Shown one piece after another: positions 1 through 8,581 of a stretch of DNA of 64,000 nt. The notes below the pieces were generated by a model. That model was given only the letters and a program-made list of their open reading frames with translations. It made no database searches and had not been told where the DNA came from. The position numbers and the translations under genes were made by a program. Position 1 is the first letter of the stretch. Every line of letters begins with the position of its first letter. Origin of the DNA: Streptomyces sp. NBC_00620 (lineage in GTDB: Bacteria > Actinomycetota > Actinomycetes > Streptomycetales > Streptomycetaceae); assembly GCF_026341825.1 (NCBI RefSeq), contig NZ_JAPENY010000003.1:1178001-1242000 (forward strand), given 5' to 3'.

Positions 1-2124
1 CAGGCGGAGCAAGTTGCCTTTGTCGGCGAGGACTTCGCGGTTCGCCTTGAGGTCGCGTACCGAGGCGAGGGTGCCGTCCTCGGCCAACTCGACGCGCACG
101 AGGCCGTTTTCGAGGACACGGCCGGTGACCGTCACCGGGTGCGGGGACTCGGCGACGGCGAGAGGTGCGCTGCCGCTCGCCGGTACCTCCGCGTACATCG
201 GGACACCCGTGGACGTACGGACCACCTCGGCCCGGTCGTACGGACTCGTGTTGAAGACCCGGGTCTCCCCCGCGCCGAGCGCGGCCAGCGCCTCGGCCGT
301 CAGCACCTCCAACTCCTCGGCCACGCGGGCGTATTCGGCCTCCGCCTCGCGGTGCACCCAGGCGATCGAGGACCCCGGCAGGATGTCGTGGAACTGGTGG
401 AGCAGAACCGTCTTCCAGAGCCGGTCGAGCTTCTCGTACGGGTAGGCGTAGCCCGGCGCGTGCAGCGCGGCGGTGGTGGCCCACAACTCGGCCTCGCGGA
501 GCTTGTGTTCGCTGCGGCGGTTGCCCTGCTTGGTGCGGGCCTGCGAGGTGTAGGTCGCGCGGTGCAGCTCCAGGTAGAGCTCGCCGACCCAGACCGGGGC
601 GTCCGGGTACTCCTCGCGCGCGGCGGCGAAGAACGCGTCGGGGTGCTCGACGACGACCTTCGCCGAGCCCTCCAAGTCCGCCAGCCTGCGCGCCCGTTCC
701 ATGATCTCGCGGGTGGGACCGCCGCCGCCGTCACCCCAGCCGAAGGGGGCGAGCGAGCGGGTGCCGCGGCCCTTGTCGGCGTAGTTGCGGACGGCGCGGG
801 ACATCTCCTCGCCGCTGAAGCGGGCGTTGTAGGTGTCGACCGGCGGGAAGTGCGTGAAGATGCGCGTGCCGTCGATGCCCTCCCACCAGAAGGTGTGGTG
901 GGGCAGCTTGTTGGTCTGATTCCAGGAGAGCTTCTGGGTCAGGAACCACTCGTTGCCGGCGAGCTTGGCGAGCTGCGGGTAGGCGGCGTTGTAGCCGAAG
1001 GAGTCCGGCAGCCAGACGCCCTTGGTCTCGACGCCGAAGTGCTCGATGAAGAACCGCTTGCCGTGGATGAGCTGGCGGGCGAGCGCCTCACCGCCGGGCA
1101 GGTTTCCGTCGGCCTCGACCCACATGCCGCCGACCGGCGCCCACTGGCCCCGCTTCACCGACTCCTGGATACGGGCCCACACCTGCGGGTAGTTGTCGCG
1201 CACCCACTCGTACTGCTGGGCCTGCGAGCAGGCGAAGATGAACTCCTCGTACTCGTCGGCGAGCGAGGTCACGTTCGAGAAGGTGCGGGACGTCTTGCGC
1301 TTCGTCTCGCGGATCGGCCACAGCCAGGCCGAGTCGATGTGCGCGTGGCCGACGCCGGAGAGGGTGTGGGCGCTGGCGTGCGCGGGCTTGGACAGTACGG
1401 GCACCAGGGCGGCGCGCACCTCGGCCGCCGAGCCGGAGATGTCGTCCAGGTCAAGGAGGTCCAGGGCGTGGTCGAGGGCGTGCATGATCTCGTGGCGGCG
1501 CGGGTCCTGCTCGTTCAGCTCCAGCATCAGTTCGCGCAGCACCTGGATGTCCAGGTCGAGGTGCCAGACCTCCTCGTCCAGGACGGCGATGTCGGCGCGG
1601 CGGAAAGTGTAGAGGGGCTTGTCGCCTGCCGTGAGGACGTCGCCGAGCGGGGTCGGACGGGCGAAGTCGTTGGCCAGGATGTCCGGGTTGGACGCCGCCT
1701 CGACCAGGTAGTCGATCTCCTCGCCGCCGCTCGCCGGGTTGGCGATCGCCACGTACTGGTTGAGCGGGTTGACCGCCTTCAGCGGGGTGCCGTCCGTGAG
1801 GTGGACGAGCGCCTCGGCCTGGTTGCCGGGCCAGTCGCCGGTGAAGCCGAGGTCGATGACGGCCTCGACGCGCTTGCCGGTCCACTCGGGCGGCACGGTG
1901 CCACGCATCCGGAACCAGGTGGTGCCCCACGGCGGGCCCCAGGGGGTGTCCATGGCGAAGGGCTTGTACGAGGCGGAGGCGGCCTCCTCGAACGGGACGG
2001 GCTCGCCGGGAGCCTGCCAGGCCTCGACCTCGAAGGGCACGGACGCGGCATAGGTCGCGGGCTTGATGCGCTGGTCGTGGACGCGTGCGACGCGCTCCTC
2101 GATACGGCGGCGTTCGTCATGCAT
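1..2124 (-). CDS. alpha-mannosidase, GH38 (C-terminus outside window)
   Basis: Retaining GH38 alpha-mannosidase that removes alpha-linked mannose from glycans or mannosides. It is partial: 708 codons are visible before the left edge, while the family is usually about 1,000 residues, so the C-terminal beta domains are missing from view. The metal-binding motif HIDSAWLWP lies near residue 261 and PDSFGY, carrying the expected nucleophile Asp, near residue 373. The ATG at 2124 is chosen because MHDERRRIEERV starts a conserved N-terminus and GGAG stands about 9 bases upstream. It lies just downstream of a GH4 gene and a DeoR regulator on the same strand, so it is probably the last visible gene of a regulated catabolic operon. 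No signal peptide is seen, so it should act in the cytoplasm on imported sugars. Confidence 0.92.
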   Translation of the reverse strand, partial: MHDERRRIEERVARVHDQRIKPATYAASVPFEVEAWQAPGEPVPFEEAASASYKPFAMDTPWGPPWGTTWFRMRGTVPPEWTGKRVEAVIDLGFTGDWPGNQAEALVHLTDGTPLKAVNPLNQYVAIANPASGGEEIDYLVEAASNPDILANDFARPTPLGDVLTAGDKPLYTFRRADIAVLDEEVWHLDLDIQVLRELMLELNEQDPRRHEIMHALDHALDLLDLDDISGSAAEVRAALVPVLSKPAHASAHTLSGVGHAHIDSAWLWPIRETKRKTSRTFSNVTSLADEYEEFIFACSQAQQYEWVRDNYPQVWARIQESVKRGQWAPVGGMWVEADGNLPGGEALARQLIHGKRFFIEHFGVETKGVWLPDSFGYNAAYPQLAKLAGNEWFLTQKLSWNQTNKLPHHTFWWEGIDGTRIFTHFPPVDTYNARFSGEEMSRAVRNYADKGRGTRSLAPFGWGDGGGGPTREIMERARRLADLEGSAKVVVEHPDAFFAAAREEYPDAPVWVGELYLELHRATYTSQARTKQGNRRSEHKLREAELWATTAALHAPGYAYPYEKLDRLWKTVLLHQFHDILPGSSIAWVHREAEAEYARVAEELEVLTAEALAALGAGETRVFNTSPYDRAEVVRTSTGVPMYAEVPASGSAPLAVAESPHPVTVTGRVLENGLVRVELAEDGTLASVRDLKANREVLADKGNLLRL

Positions 2125-2144
2125 AGGAAGTCTCCAGGAAGGTG

Positions 2145-2154
2145 GAAAGCGCTT
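2145..2154. promoter_or_regulatory. GAAAGCGCTT motif upstream of the mannosidase gene
   Basis: GAAAGCGCTT contains the 8-bp palindrome AAGCGCTT and sits about 20 bp upstream of the mannosidase start, overlapping the stop codon of the GH4 gene. The same 10 bases recur at 5445-5454 ahead of the sugar-binding protein gene. The core resembles LacI-type operators, but no LacI gene is in the window, so the binding protein is unknown. Confidence 0.3.
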
Positions 2155-3490
2155 ACTTAAGGTACGCCAAGCCTGGGTGGACCGAGGTGTAGCCATCGAC
2201 CAGTCTGCGCGCGACGTTCACGGAGTCCACCAGCGGGTGCAGGGCGAAGGCCTTCACCGCGGTCGTGCGCGAGCCCGACTCGGCCGTGGCCAGGACCTCC
2301 CGCTCCACCGCCTTGACCGCGCAGACCAGTCCGGTGGCGTGGTCGGGCAGCGGGTCGACGGCGACGGGGTGCGCGCCGTTGGCGTCGACATGGCAGGGCA
2401 CCTCGATGACGGCCTCGGAGTCGAGCACGGAAAGGGTGCCGCGGTTGCGCACGTTGAGGATCAGGGTGGTGCGCTCGTCGCGGGCGATGGCCCGCATCAG
2501 GGCGAGCGCGACCTTCTCGTAGCCGCCGGAGAGGTCGTCGGCGTCGCGTTCGCCCGCGTCGGCCACGTCCCGGTTCTCCGCCATGTACGTGGCCTCGCGC
2601 TCGGCGCGGGTACGGTCCCAGGCGGTCAGCGCGGCGGCGTCCGGGCGCTTCATCTCGTCGTAGAACGCGGCCTGCTGGTCGCGCAGGAAGGCCCCGCGGG
2701 TCTTCTCCACCTGCTGGTAGGCCCGTACGGCCTCGCGGTTGAAGTAGTAGTAGTGCAGGTACTCGTTCGGGATCGCGCCCAGGGACTGGAGCCACTCCGG
2801 GCCGAAGAGCTTGCCCTCCTCGAAGGAGCCAAGCAGCTCCTGGTCGGCGAGCAGCCGCGGGAGTTCGTCGCGGCCCGCGACGCGCAGCCCCCGTACCCAG
2901 CCGAGGTGGTTGAGACCGACGTAATCGATCCAGGCCTCGCGCGGGTTGGCGCCGAGGACCTGGGCGATACGGCGGCCGAGGCCGACCGGCGAGTCGCAGA
3001 TGCCGATCACGCGGTCGCCGAGGTGGCGGGACATGGCCTCGGTGACCAGGCCTGCCGGGTTGGTGAAGTTGATGACCCAGGCGTCGGGGGCGAGGCGGGC
3101 CACGCGTCGTGCGATGTCTACGGCGACGGGCACCGTGCGCAGGCCGTACGCGATGCCGCCGGCGCCGACCGTCTCCTGCCCGAGGACACCCTCGTCCAGG
3201 GCGACCCGCTCGTCGGCCGCGCGCCCTTCGAGTCCGCCGACGCGGATCGCCGAGAACACGAAGTCGGCGCCGCGCAGGGCGTCGTCGAGGTCGGTGGTGG
3301 CGGTGACCTCGGGAGCGTCCGGGTCCCCGGCGGCCTGCTCGGCGAGCACGCGGGTCACGGCGGAGAGCCGTCCCGCGTCCAGGTCGTGCAGCACGACCTG
3401 GGTGACGCGGCCCTCGGCTCGGTCCCCGAGGAGCGCTCCGTACACGAGCGGCACCCGGAATCCGCCGCCACCCAGAATCGTCAGCTTCAC
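2153..3490 (-). CDS. GH4 family glycosidase (6-phospho-beta-glucosidase-like)
   Basis: NAD- and metal-dependent glycosidase of family GH4, 445 residues, which is normal for the family. It begins with the Rossmann motif KLTILGGGGFRVPLV. INFTNPAGLVTE (substrate loop), GICDSPVG (with the metal-ligand Cys) and GLNHLGWV (metal-ligand His) follow. GH4 enzymes cleave O-glycosides, often phosphorylated, by an oxidation-elimination route. The true substrate cannot be read from sequence; the mannosidase and beta-galactosidase next door suggest a complex-glycan fragment. It starts with GTG in a GTGA overlap with the DeoR gene stop, so the two are translationally coupled. Confidence 0.9.
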   Translation of the reverse strand: MKLTILGGGGFRVPLVYGALLGDRAEGRVTQVVLHDLDAGRLSAVTRVLAEQAAGDPDAPEVTATTDLDDALRGADFVFSAIRVGGLEGRAADERVALDEGVLGQETVGAGGIAYGLRTVPVAVDIARRVARLAPDAWVINFTNPAGLVTEAMSRHLGDRVIGICDSPVGLGRRIAQVLGANPREAWIDYVGLNHLGWVRGLRVAGRDELPRLLADQELLGSFEEGKLFGPEWLQSLGAIPNEYLHYYYFNREAVRAYQQVEKTRGAFLRDQQAAFYDEMKRPDAAALTAWDRTRAEREATYMAENRDVADAGERDADDLSGGYEKVALALMRAIARDERTTLILNVRNRGTLSVLDSEAVIEVPCHVDANGAHPVAVDPLPDHATGLVCAVKAVEREVLATAESGSRTTAVKAFALHPLVDSVNVARRLVDGYTSVHPGLAYLK

Positions 3491-4275
3491 GCTGTTTCCG
3501 CCTTTCCTGTCACGACCACTTGCACGCCCGCTTCCTCCAGGGAGGACCGCGTCGCCGCGTCCACCGGCGCGTTCGTCACCACCACGTCCAGGTCCTCGGG
3601 ACCGCAGACCTTCGCCATCCCGGTCCCGGGGAACTTCGCCCGGTCGGCGAGCAGGACCACCCGTTCCCCCGCCTTGATCATGGCGCGCTTGACCGGCACC
3701 TCGACGACGGTCGTGTCCATCACCTGGCCGCCCGGCCGTATGCCGCTGGTGCCGAGGAAGACCCAGTCCGCGTGCAGCTGGCGCAGATTGTCCTCGGTGA
3801 GGAAGCCGACCAGGGAGCGGTACTCGCGGCGGACCATGCCGCCGAGCAGCACCAGCTCGATGCCCTCGTCGTCCACCAGTTCCTCGAAGACCACCAGATT
3901 GCTGGTGATCACGGTGATCCGGCGGCCGTGCAGCTGTCTGGCCAGCCGGTACGCGGTGGTGCCGATGTCGAGAAGGACGGACTGGCCGTCCTGGACCATC
4001 GACGCCGCCTTGGCCGCTATGGCGTCCTTCTCGGCCACGCGGACCTCGGCGACCTCGGCGAAGGGCTGGTCGCCCTCGTCCACGACGGCGCCGCCGTGCA
4101 CCCGCGTCAGCAGCCCTTCCTCCTCCAGTCTCACCAGGTCACGGCGGACCGTGGCCGGGCTCACACCCAGTTGTTCGGAGAGATCGGTCACGGCCGCGGG
4201 GCCCCCTGAACGCAGGGCCCGCAGGATGAGTTGATGTCGTCGCTCTGCCAGCACGTCGTGAACAGTACTCGTCAT
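3487..4275 (-). CDS. DeoR/GlpR family transcriptional regulator
   Basis: 262-residue DNA-binding repressor of the DeoR/GlpR type. The N-terminal winged helix-turn-helix contains LSEQLGVSPATVRRDLVRLEEEG followed by the family hallmark LLTRVHGGAV. The C-terminal DeoRC effector domain has SVLLDIGTTAY and ITSNLVV, which normally sense a sugar phosphate. I start it at the ATG at 4275 (MTSTVHDVL) rather than a TTG two codons earlier. It is divergent from the PfkB kinase gene and leads the GH4-mannosidase operon, so it is the obvious local regulator; its inducer could be the product of that kinase. Confidence 0.9.
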   Translation of the reverse strand: MTSTVHDVLAERRHQLILRALRSGGPAAVTDLSEQLGVSPATVRRDLVRLEEEGLLTRVHGGAVVDEGDQPFAEVAEVRVAEKDAIAAKAASMVQDGQSVLLDIGTTAYRLARQLHGRRITVITSNLVVFEELVDDEGIELVLLGGMVRREYRSLVGFLTEDNLRQLHADWVFLGTSGIRPGGQVMDTTVVEVPVKRAMIKAGERVVLLADRAKFPGTGMAKVCGPEDLDVVVTNAPVDAATRSSLEEAGVQVVVTGKAETA

Positions 4276-4380
4276 TCTCAATCATTTCTATGCTCAGTTC
4301 TGCTCGACTATTGCCAAATGGCTGGAAGGCGCGCACGATCCTGTGCACCGCTTGCAGACTTTTGACGAGAGGAAGCGCTC
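4276..4380. promoter_or_regulatory. divergent promoter region, DeoR operon / kinase-ABC operon
   Basis: 105-bp gap between the divergently read regulator and sugar kinase. Read on the minus strand it holds two close GAGCA repeats followed by AGAA/GAAA-rich steps (about 4285-4310), the kind of direct repeat often bound by DeoR proteins. An AGCGCT core lies right before the kinase start at 4374-4379. No -10/-35 pair is convincing by eye. Confidence 0.35.
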
Positions 4381-5388
4381 GTGGGTGACGAACGGCCCGA
4401 TGTACTGCTCACCGGGCTGCTCTTCTACGACCTGGTCCTCACCGGGCTGGGCAAGCCGCCGACCCCCGGCGAGGAGATCTGGACCGAGGGCATGGGCGTG
4501 AGCCCCGGCGGCATCGCCAACCTGGCCGTCGCGGCCTCCCGCTTCGGCCTGCGCACCTCCCTGGCCACCGTTTTCGGCGACGACTACTACGGCTCGTACT
4601 GCCGCACGGTCCTCGCCGGCCAGGAGGGCGTCGACCTCTCGCTCTCCCGCACCGCGGACGGCTGGCACACCCCGGTCACCGTCTCGCTCGCACACGGCAA
4701 CGACCGCGCCCTGGTCACCCACGGCCAGGAACCCCCGTACTCGCAGGACGAGCTGATGGGCGACCCGCCCGAGGCGCGCACGGCCCTCGTGCACATCGAG
4801 GCCGAACCGCGCGCCTGGCTCGCCAAGGCGGCCGCCAACGGCACCCAGATCTACGCGGACGTCGGCTGGGACCCCACCCAGCAGTGGTCCACGGACCTCC
4901 TCGACCAGCTCTCGCTGTGCCACGCCTTCCTCCCCAACGAGGCCGAGGCGATGGCCTACACCCGCACCGACAGCGCGGTCGCGGCGCTCGGCACGCTCAC
5001 CGAACTCGTGCCGGTGGCCGTGATCACCCGGGGCGGCGACGGCGCGGTCGCGGTGGACCAGACGACGGGCGAGTACGCCGAGGTACCTGCCCTCGACATC
5101 GATGTCCTGGACGCGACGGGCGCCGGGGACGTCTTCGGCGCGAGCTTCGTCGCGGCCTCGCTCGGCGGCTGGCCGCTGGAGGAACGGCTGCGCTTCGCGG
5201 TACTCGCCGCCGGGCTCTCCGTGCAGCGGCACGGCGGTGCGCTGGCGGCGCCCGGCTGGTACGGCGTCCACCGCTGGTGGCACTCCCTCCAGGATCCCGA
5301 ACTGCGGCGCGCGTACGGCTTCCTGGCCGAGCGGATCCCGGCCGACCCCGGCCCGCCCGTCCGGTACGCACCCGTCACCCCCCACTGA
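4381..5388 (+). CDS. PfkB family carbohydrate kinase
   Basis: 335-residue ribokinase/PfkB-type kinase that phosphorylates a sugar or nucleoside with ATP. GISPGGIANLAVAASRFG-like N-terminal substrate loop (MGVSPGGIANLAVAA) and the C-terminal signature LDATGAGDVFGASF with the catalytic Asp and anion hole are both present. It starts with GTG at 4381. It opens the plus-strand operon with the sugar ABC transporter, so it probably phosphorylates the imported or released sugar, and its product may be the effector of the DeoR regulator. The exact sugar is not deducible. Confidence 0.88.
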   Translation: MGDERPDVLLTGLLFYDLVLTGLGKPPTPGEEIWTEGMGVSPGGIANLAVAASRFGLRTSLATVFGDDYYGSYCRTVLAGQEGVDLSLSRTADGWHTPVTVSLAHGNDRALVTHGQEPPYSQDELMGDPPEARTALVHIEAEPRAWLAKAAANGTQIYADVGWDPTQQWSTDLLDQLSLCHAFLPNEAEAMAYTRTDSAVAALGTLTELVPVAVITRGGDGAVAVDQTTGEYAEVPALDIDVLDATGAGDVFGASFVAASLGGWPLEERLRFAVLAAGLSVQRHGGALAAPGWYGVHRWWHSLQDPELRRAYGFLAERIPADPGPPVRYAPVTPH

Positions 5389-5444
5389 ATCCGTCCGCAC
5401 CACCTCGTCCCCCACTGAACCTTCTGATCGGCACCTCTCGTACA

Positions 5445-5454
5445 GAAAGCGCTT
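5445..5454. promoter_or_regulatory. GAAAGCGCTT motif upstream of the sugar-binding protein
   Basis: Second exact copy of the GAAAGCGCTT motif seen at 2145-2154, placed 27 bp before the binding-protein GTG. A further GGCGCTTCGAAG follows at 5459-5468. Repeat use in both arms of the locus suggests a shared transcription factor. Confidence 0.35.
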
Positions 5455-5481
5455 CATGGCGCTTCGAAGAACCGAAAGGCG

Positions 5482-6777
5482 GTGGGAGCTGTGCGGCTCT
5501 CACGAAGAGGCCTGCTGCGCGCGGGCCTGGCCGGTACGGCCGCCACCGCGCTCGGCGGCCTGGCGACCGGCTGTGCCGTTCCGACCGGCTCGACCGGGCG
5601 GAACATGGTCCTGTGGTACTGGAGCGGGGGTCTGAGCGACACGGTCGTCAAGAACGCCAAGACCCGTTACGACAGTTCGGTCGCTCTCGATGCCATCCAG
5701 ATCGGCGGCCAGTACCGCTCCAAGCTCATCACCACCATCACCGGCCAGGCCCACATCCCCGACATCGCGGGGCTCAAGGGCGAGGACATGGCCGCCTACC
5801 TGCCGAACGCGGACCAGTTCATCGATCTGCGGACGCTGGGCGCGGAGAAGTACAAGAGCCAGTACCTGTCGTGGAAGTGGGACCAGGGCATCGCCGACGA
5901 CGGCACGATGGTCGGCTTCCCGATCGACTGCGGCCCGGTCGCGCACTTCTACCAGTTCGAGGTGTTCCGCAAGGCGGGGCTGCCGTACGAACCGGCCGAC
6001 GTGTCCAAGGAGTTGAACACCTGGGAGAACTTCTTCGCCGCGGGTGAGCAGCTCAAGAAGCGGATCCCGGGGACCATGCTCCTCACCGACGTCAACTCCG
6101 TCTTCGAGAACGTCGTACAGCAGGGTTCCAAACGGTACGTCGACAAGGACCGCCACTTCATCGGCGACCAGGAGCACGTACGCAACGCCTGGGCGCTCGC
6201 CGTGGAGGCCAAGCGTCGCGGGATCGTCTCCGACCTCGTGAACGGCACCCCGGACCAGCTGTCGGCCAAGCAGGACGGCAAGCTGCCCAGCGAACTGGGC
6301 GCCTCCTGGGCGGCCTTCGACATCAAGAACGGTGTGCCGAAGACCAAGGGCAGGTATCGGGTCGCCGACATGCCGGTGCGGCCGGCCAACAACGGCGGCT
6401 CGTTCCTGTCGATCACCAAGGCGTGCCGCGAGCCCGAGCAGGCCTTCCAGATCATCACCTGGATGCTCAACGCGGCCAACCAGGCGCAGGGTTACGTCGA
6501 CGCGGGCCTCTTCCCCTCCACGCCCGCCTCGTACGGCCTGAAGCAGATGCAGGAGCCGGACGACTTCTTCGGCGGCCAGGTCACGACCGACATCTTCGGG
6601 CCCGCCGCGCAGAAAATCGCGGTCGCCTACAACAGCCCGTACGACATCGCGCTCGGGCAGCCCATCAAGGACGAGATCAAGAACGTCGGCGTCCTCGGCA
6701 AGGACCCCAAGAAAGCCTGGAGTGACGCCATGAGCAAGTGCCGTCGCATCGCGAAGCACCTGGGGGTGAGCTACTGA
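5482..6777 (+). CDS. sugar ABC transporter substrate-binding lipoprotein
   Basis: About 430-residue extracellular solute-binding protein, family 1. The N-terminus carries twin arginine (LSRRGLLRAG), a hydrophobic stretch and the lipobox LATGC, so it should be exported (Tat possible) and lipid-anchored. The mature part starts with MVLWYWSGGLSD and has the family's GFPIDCGPVAHFY and NNGGSFLSITKAC segments. Two GTG starts are possible, 5482 and 5491; GAAAGG precedes the first and GGGAG the second. It is followed with a TGATG overlap by the first permease gene and delivers an oligosaccharide to the two permeases. Confidence 0.9.
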   Translation: MGAVRLSRRGLLRAGLAGTAATALGGLATGCAVPTGSTGRNMVLWYWSGGLSDTVVKNAKTRYDSSVALDAIQIGGQYRSKLITTITGQAHIPDIAGLKGEDMAAYLPNADQFIDLRTLGAEKYKSQYLSWKWDQGIADDGTMVGFPIDCGPVAHFYQFEVFRKAGLPYEPADVSKELNTWENFFAAGEQLKKRIPGTMLLTDVNSVFENVVQQGSKRYVDKDRHFIGDQEHVRNAWALAVEAKRRGIVSDLVNGTPDQLSAKQDGKLPSELGASWAAFDIKNGVPKTKGRYRVADMPVRPANNGGSFLSITKACREPEQAFQIITWMLNAANQAQGYVDAGLFPSTPASYGLKQMQEPDDFFGGQVTTDIFGPAAQKIAVAYNSPYDIALGQPIKDEIKNVGVLGKDPKKAWSDAMSKCRRIAKHLGVSY

Positions 6778-7727
6778 TGGCCGTCATCGAGCAGACCCCG
6801 CCCATTGTGGCGCCGCCCTCCACGGCCGGGCCGAAGAAGGGCTGGCGCAAGTACTGGCACCTCTACGCCGCCATCTCCCCCTTCTACCTGATCTTCCTCG
6901 GCTTCGGCCTGTTCCCGGTCGGCTTCTCGCTCTATCTGTCCTTCCACCGCTGGGACGGCCTCGGCTCGATGGAGTGGGCCGGGCTCTCGCAGTACCAGTA
7001 CCTGCTGAGCGACAGCGACTTCTGGAACTCGATCGGCAACACGATCATCATCTGGGCCCTTGCCACCTTCCCCATGATCTTCCTGGCGATGGTCACAGCC
7101 GTGATGCTCAACTCGGCGGTCCGCTTCAAGAACGTCTACCGGTTCGCGTACTTCCTGCCGAACGTCACCTCCGTCGTCGCCATCGCGATCGTCTTCGGCT
7201 CGATCTTCTCCACCAACTTCGGCATGGTGAACGCCGTCCTGGAGGCGGTGGGGATCGACCAAGTGGCCTGGCTGAACACACCGTGGGGCATCAAGGTCAC
7301 CATCGCGGCGCTGATGACCTGGCAGTGGACTGGCTACAACGCCATCATCTTCCTCGCCGGGCTCCAGACCGTCCCGAGCGAGCTGTACGAGGCGGCGCGG
7401 GTGGACGGCGCCAACCCGATCCAGACCTTCTTCCGGATCACGCTGCCGCTGCTGCGGCCCACGCTGCTGTTCGTGCTCGTCGTCTCGACGGTCACGGGCC
7501 TGCAGAGCTTCTCCGAACCACAGGTCCTGCTCCAGACCTCGTCCAACGACTCGACGTTCGCGGGCGGTCCGGGCCACTCGGGCCAGACGATGGTCCTCTA
7601 CTTCTTCCAGCAGACCTTCGACAACAACGACTTCGGGTACGGAGCCGCGGTGGCGTGGGGCATCTTCCTCGTCGTCGGCATCTTCTCGATCATCAACTGG
7701 CGCCTCGTGCAGCGCCGGGGCGACTAG
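6777..7727 (+). CDS. sugar ABC transporter permease 1 (MalF type)
   Basis: 316-residue inner-membrane permease with six predicted membrane spans, e.g. LYAAISPFYLIFLGFGLFPV near the start. The ABC-coupling EAA loop is present as ELYEAARVDGANPIQTFFRITLPLL (about residues 202-226). The ATG at 6777 overlaps the preceding stop (TGATG), so translation is coupled. Together with the next gene it forms the channel for the sugar bound by the upstream lipoprotein. Confidence 0.92.
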   Translation: MAVIEQTPPIVAPPSTAGPKKGWRKYWHLYAAISPFYLIFLGFGLFPVGFSLYLSFHRWDGLGSMEWAGLSQYQYLLSDSDFWNSIGNTIIIWALATFPMIFLAMVTAVMLNSAVRFKNVYRFAYFLPNVTSVVAIAIVFGSIFSTNFGMVNAVLEAVGIDQVAWLNTPWGIKVTIAALMTWQWTGYNAIIFLAGLQTVPSELYEAARVDGANPIQTFFRITLPLLRPTLLFVLVVSTVTGLQSFSEPQVLLQTSSNDSTFAGGPGHSGQTMVLYFFQQTFDNNDFGYGAAVAWGIFLVVGIFSIINWRLVQRRGD

Positions 7728-7741
7728 GAAGGGCCCGCATC

Positions 7742-8581
7742 ATGGCATCCATCAAAGGGTCCCACCGCAGAGGGATCGCGCTGCACCTCCCGCTGGTCAT
7801 CGGCACGCTGATCTCGGCCTTCCCGTTCTACTGGGCCGTCATCATGTCGACGCACAGCTCGACGGAGATCTTCTCCTACCCGCCGAAACTGCTGCCGGGC
7901 ACGCACTTCCTGGAGAACGTCCGCAACCTCTTCGACGCCATCGACTTCTTCGGGTCGATGTGGAACTCGCTCCTGGTCGCGACGTCGGTGACCTTCCTGG
8001 TCCTGCTCTTCGACTCCCTCGCGGCGTTCGTCTTCGCCAAGTTCGAGTTCCCCGGCAAGGGTCTGCTGTTCGGGCTGCTCATGGTCATCTTCATGGTGCC
8101 GGCGCAGCTGTCGGTCATCCCGCAGTTCGTCCTCATGGCGAAGATCGGCTGGATCGGCTCGATGACCGCGCTGATCGTGCCTGCCGCGGCCAACGCCTTC
8201 GGCATCTTCTGGATGCGCCAGTACATGAAGACCGCCATCCACGACGAGCTGCTCGACGCCTCCAAGCTCGACGGCGCGAACTTCCTGCGCCAGTACTGGC
8301 ACGTGGCACTGCCGGTGGTCCGCCCCGGACTCGCCTTCCTCGGCATCTTCACCTTCATGGGCCAGTGGAACGACTTCGCCTGGCCCCTGATCTCCCTCAC
8401 CAACCCCGACAACGTGACCCTCCAGGTCGCGCTGTCCCAGCTCAACGGCACCCACGGCACCACCGACTACGGCATCGTGATGACAGGCGCGCTACTCGCC
8501 CTCATCCCGCTGCTGATCGTGTTCGCGATCGGCGCCAAGCAGATCATCGGCGACCTCGCGAAGGGAGCCGTCCGCGGATGA
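7742..8581 (+). CDS. sugar ABC transporter permease 2 (MalG type)
   Basis: 279-residue partner permease. Hydrophobic spans begin at LPLVIGTLISAFPFYWAVIM, and the EAA loop reads ELLDASKLDGANFLRQYWHVALPVV. ATG at 7742 is 14 bp after the preceding stop. No ATP-binding subunit gene follows, so the pair presumably uses a multi-sugar ATPase encoded elsewhere, as known for several Streptomyces sugar importers. The stop overlaps the beta-galactosidase start (ATGA). Confidence 0.92.
   Translation: MASIKGSHRRGIALHLPLVIGTLISAFPFYWAVIMSTHSSTEIFSYPPKLLPGTHFLENVRNLFDAIDFFGSMWNSLLVATSVTFLVLLFDSLAAFVFAKFEFPGKGLLFGLLMVIFMVPAQLSVIPQFVLMAKIGWIGSMTALIVPAAANAFGIFWMRQYMKTAIHDELLDASKLDGANFLRQYWHVALPVVRPGLAFLGIFTFMGQWNDFAWPLISLTNPDNVTLQVALSQLNGTHGTTDYGIVMTGALLALIPLLIVFAIGAKQIIGDLAKGAVRG

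Noticed and set aside
139..4234. Very long plus-strand open frames opposite the mannosidase, GH4 and DeoR genes
   Set aside because: They lack motifs and ribosome sites, are Arg/Val-rich, and mirror the codon bias of real genes on the other strand; typical shadows in DNA of this GC content.
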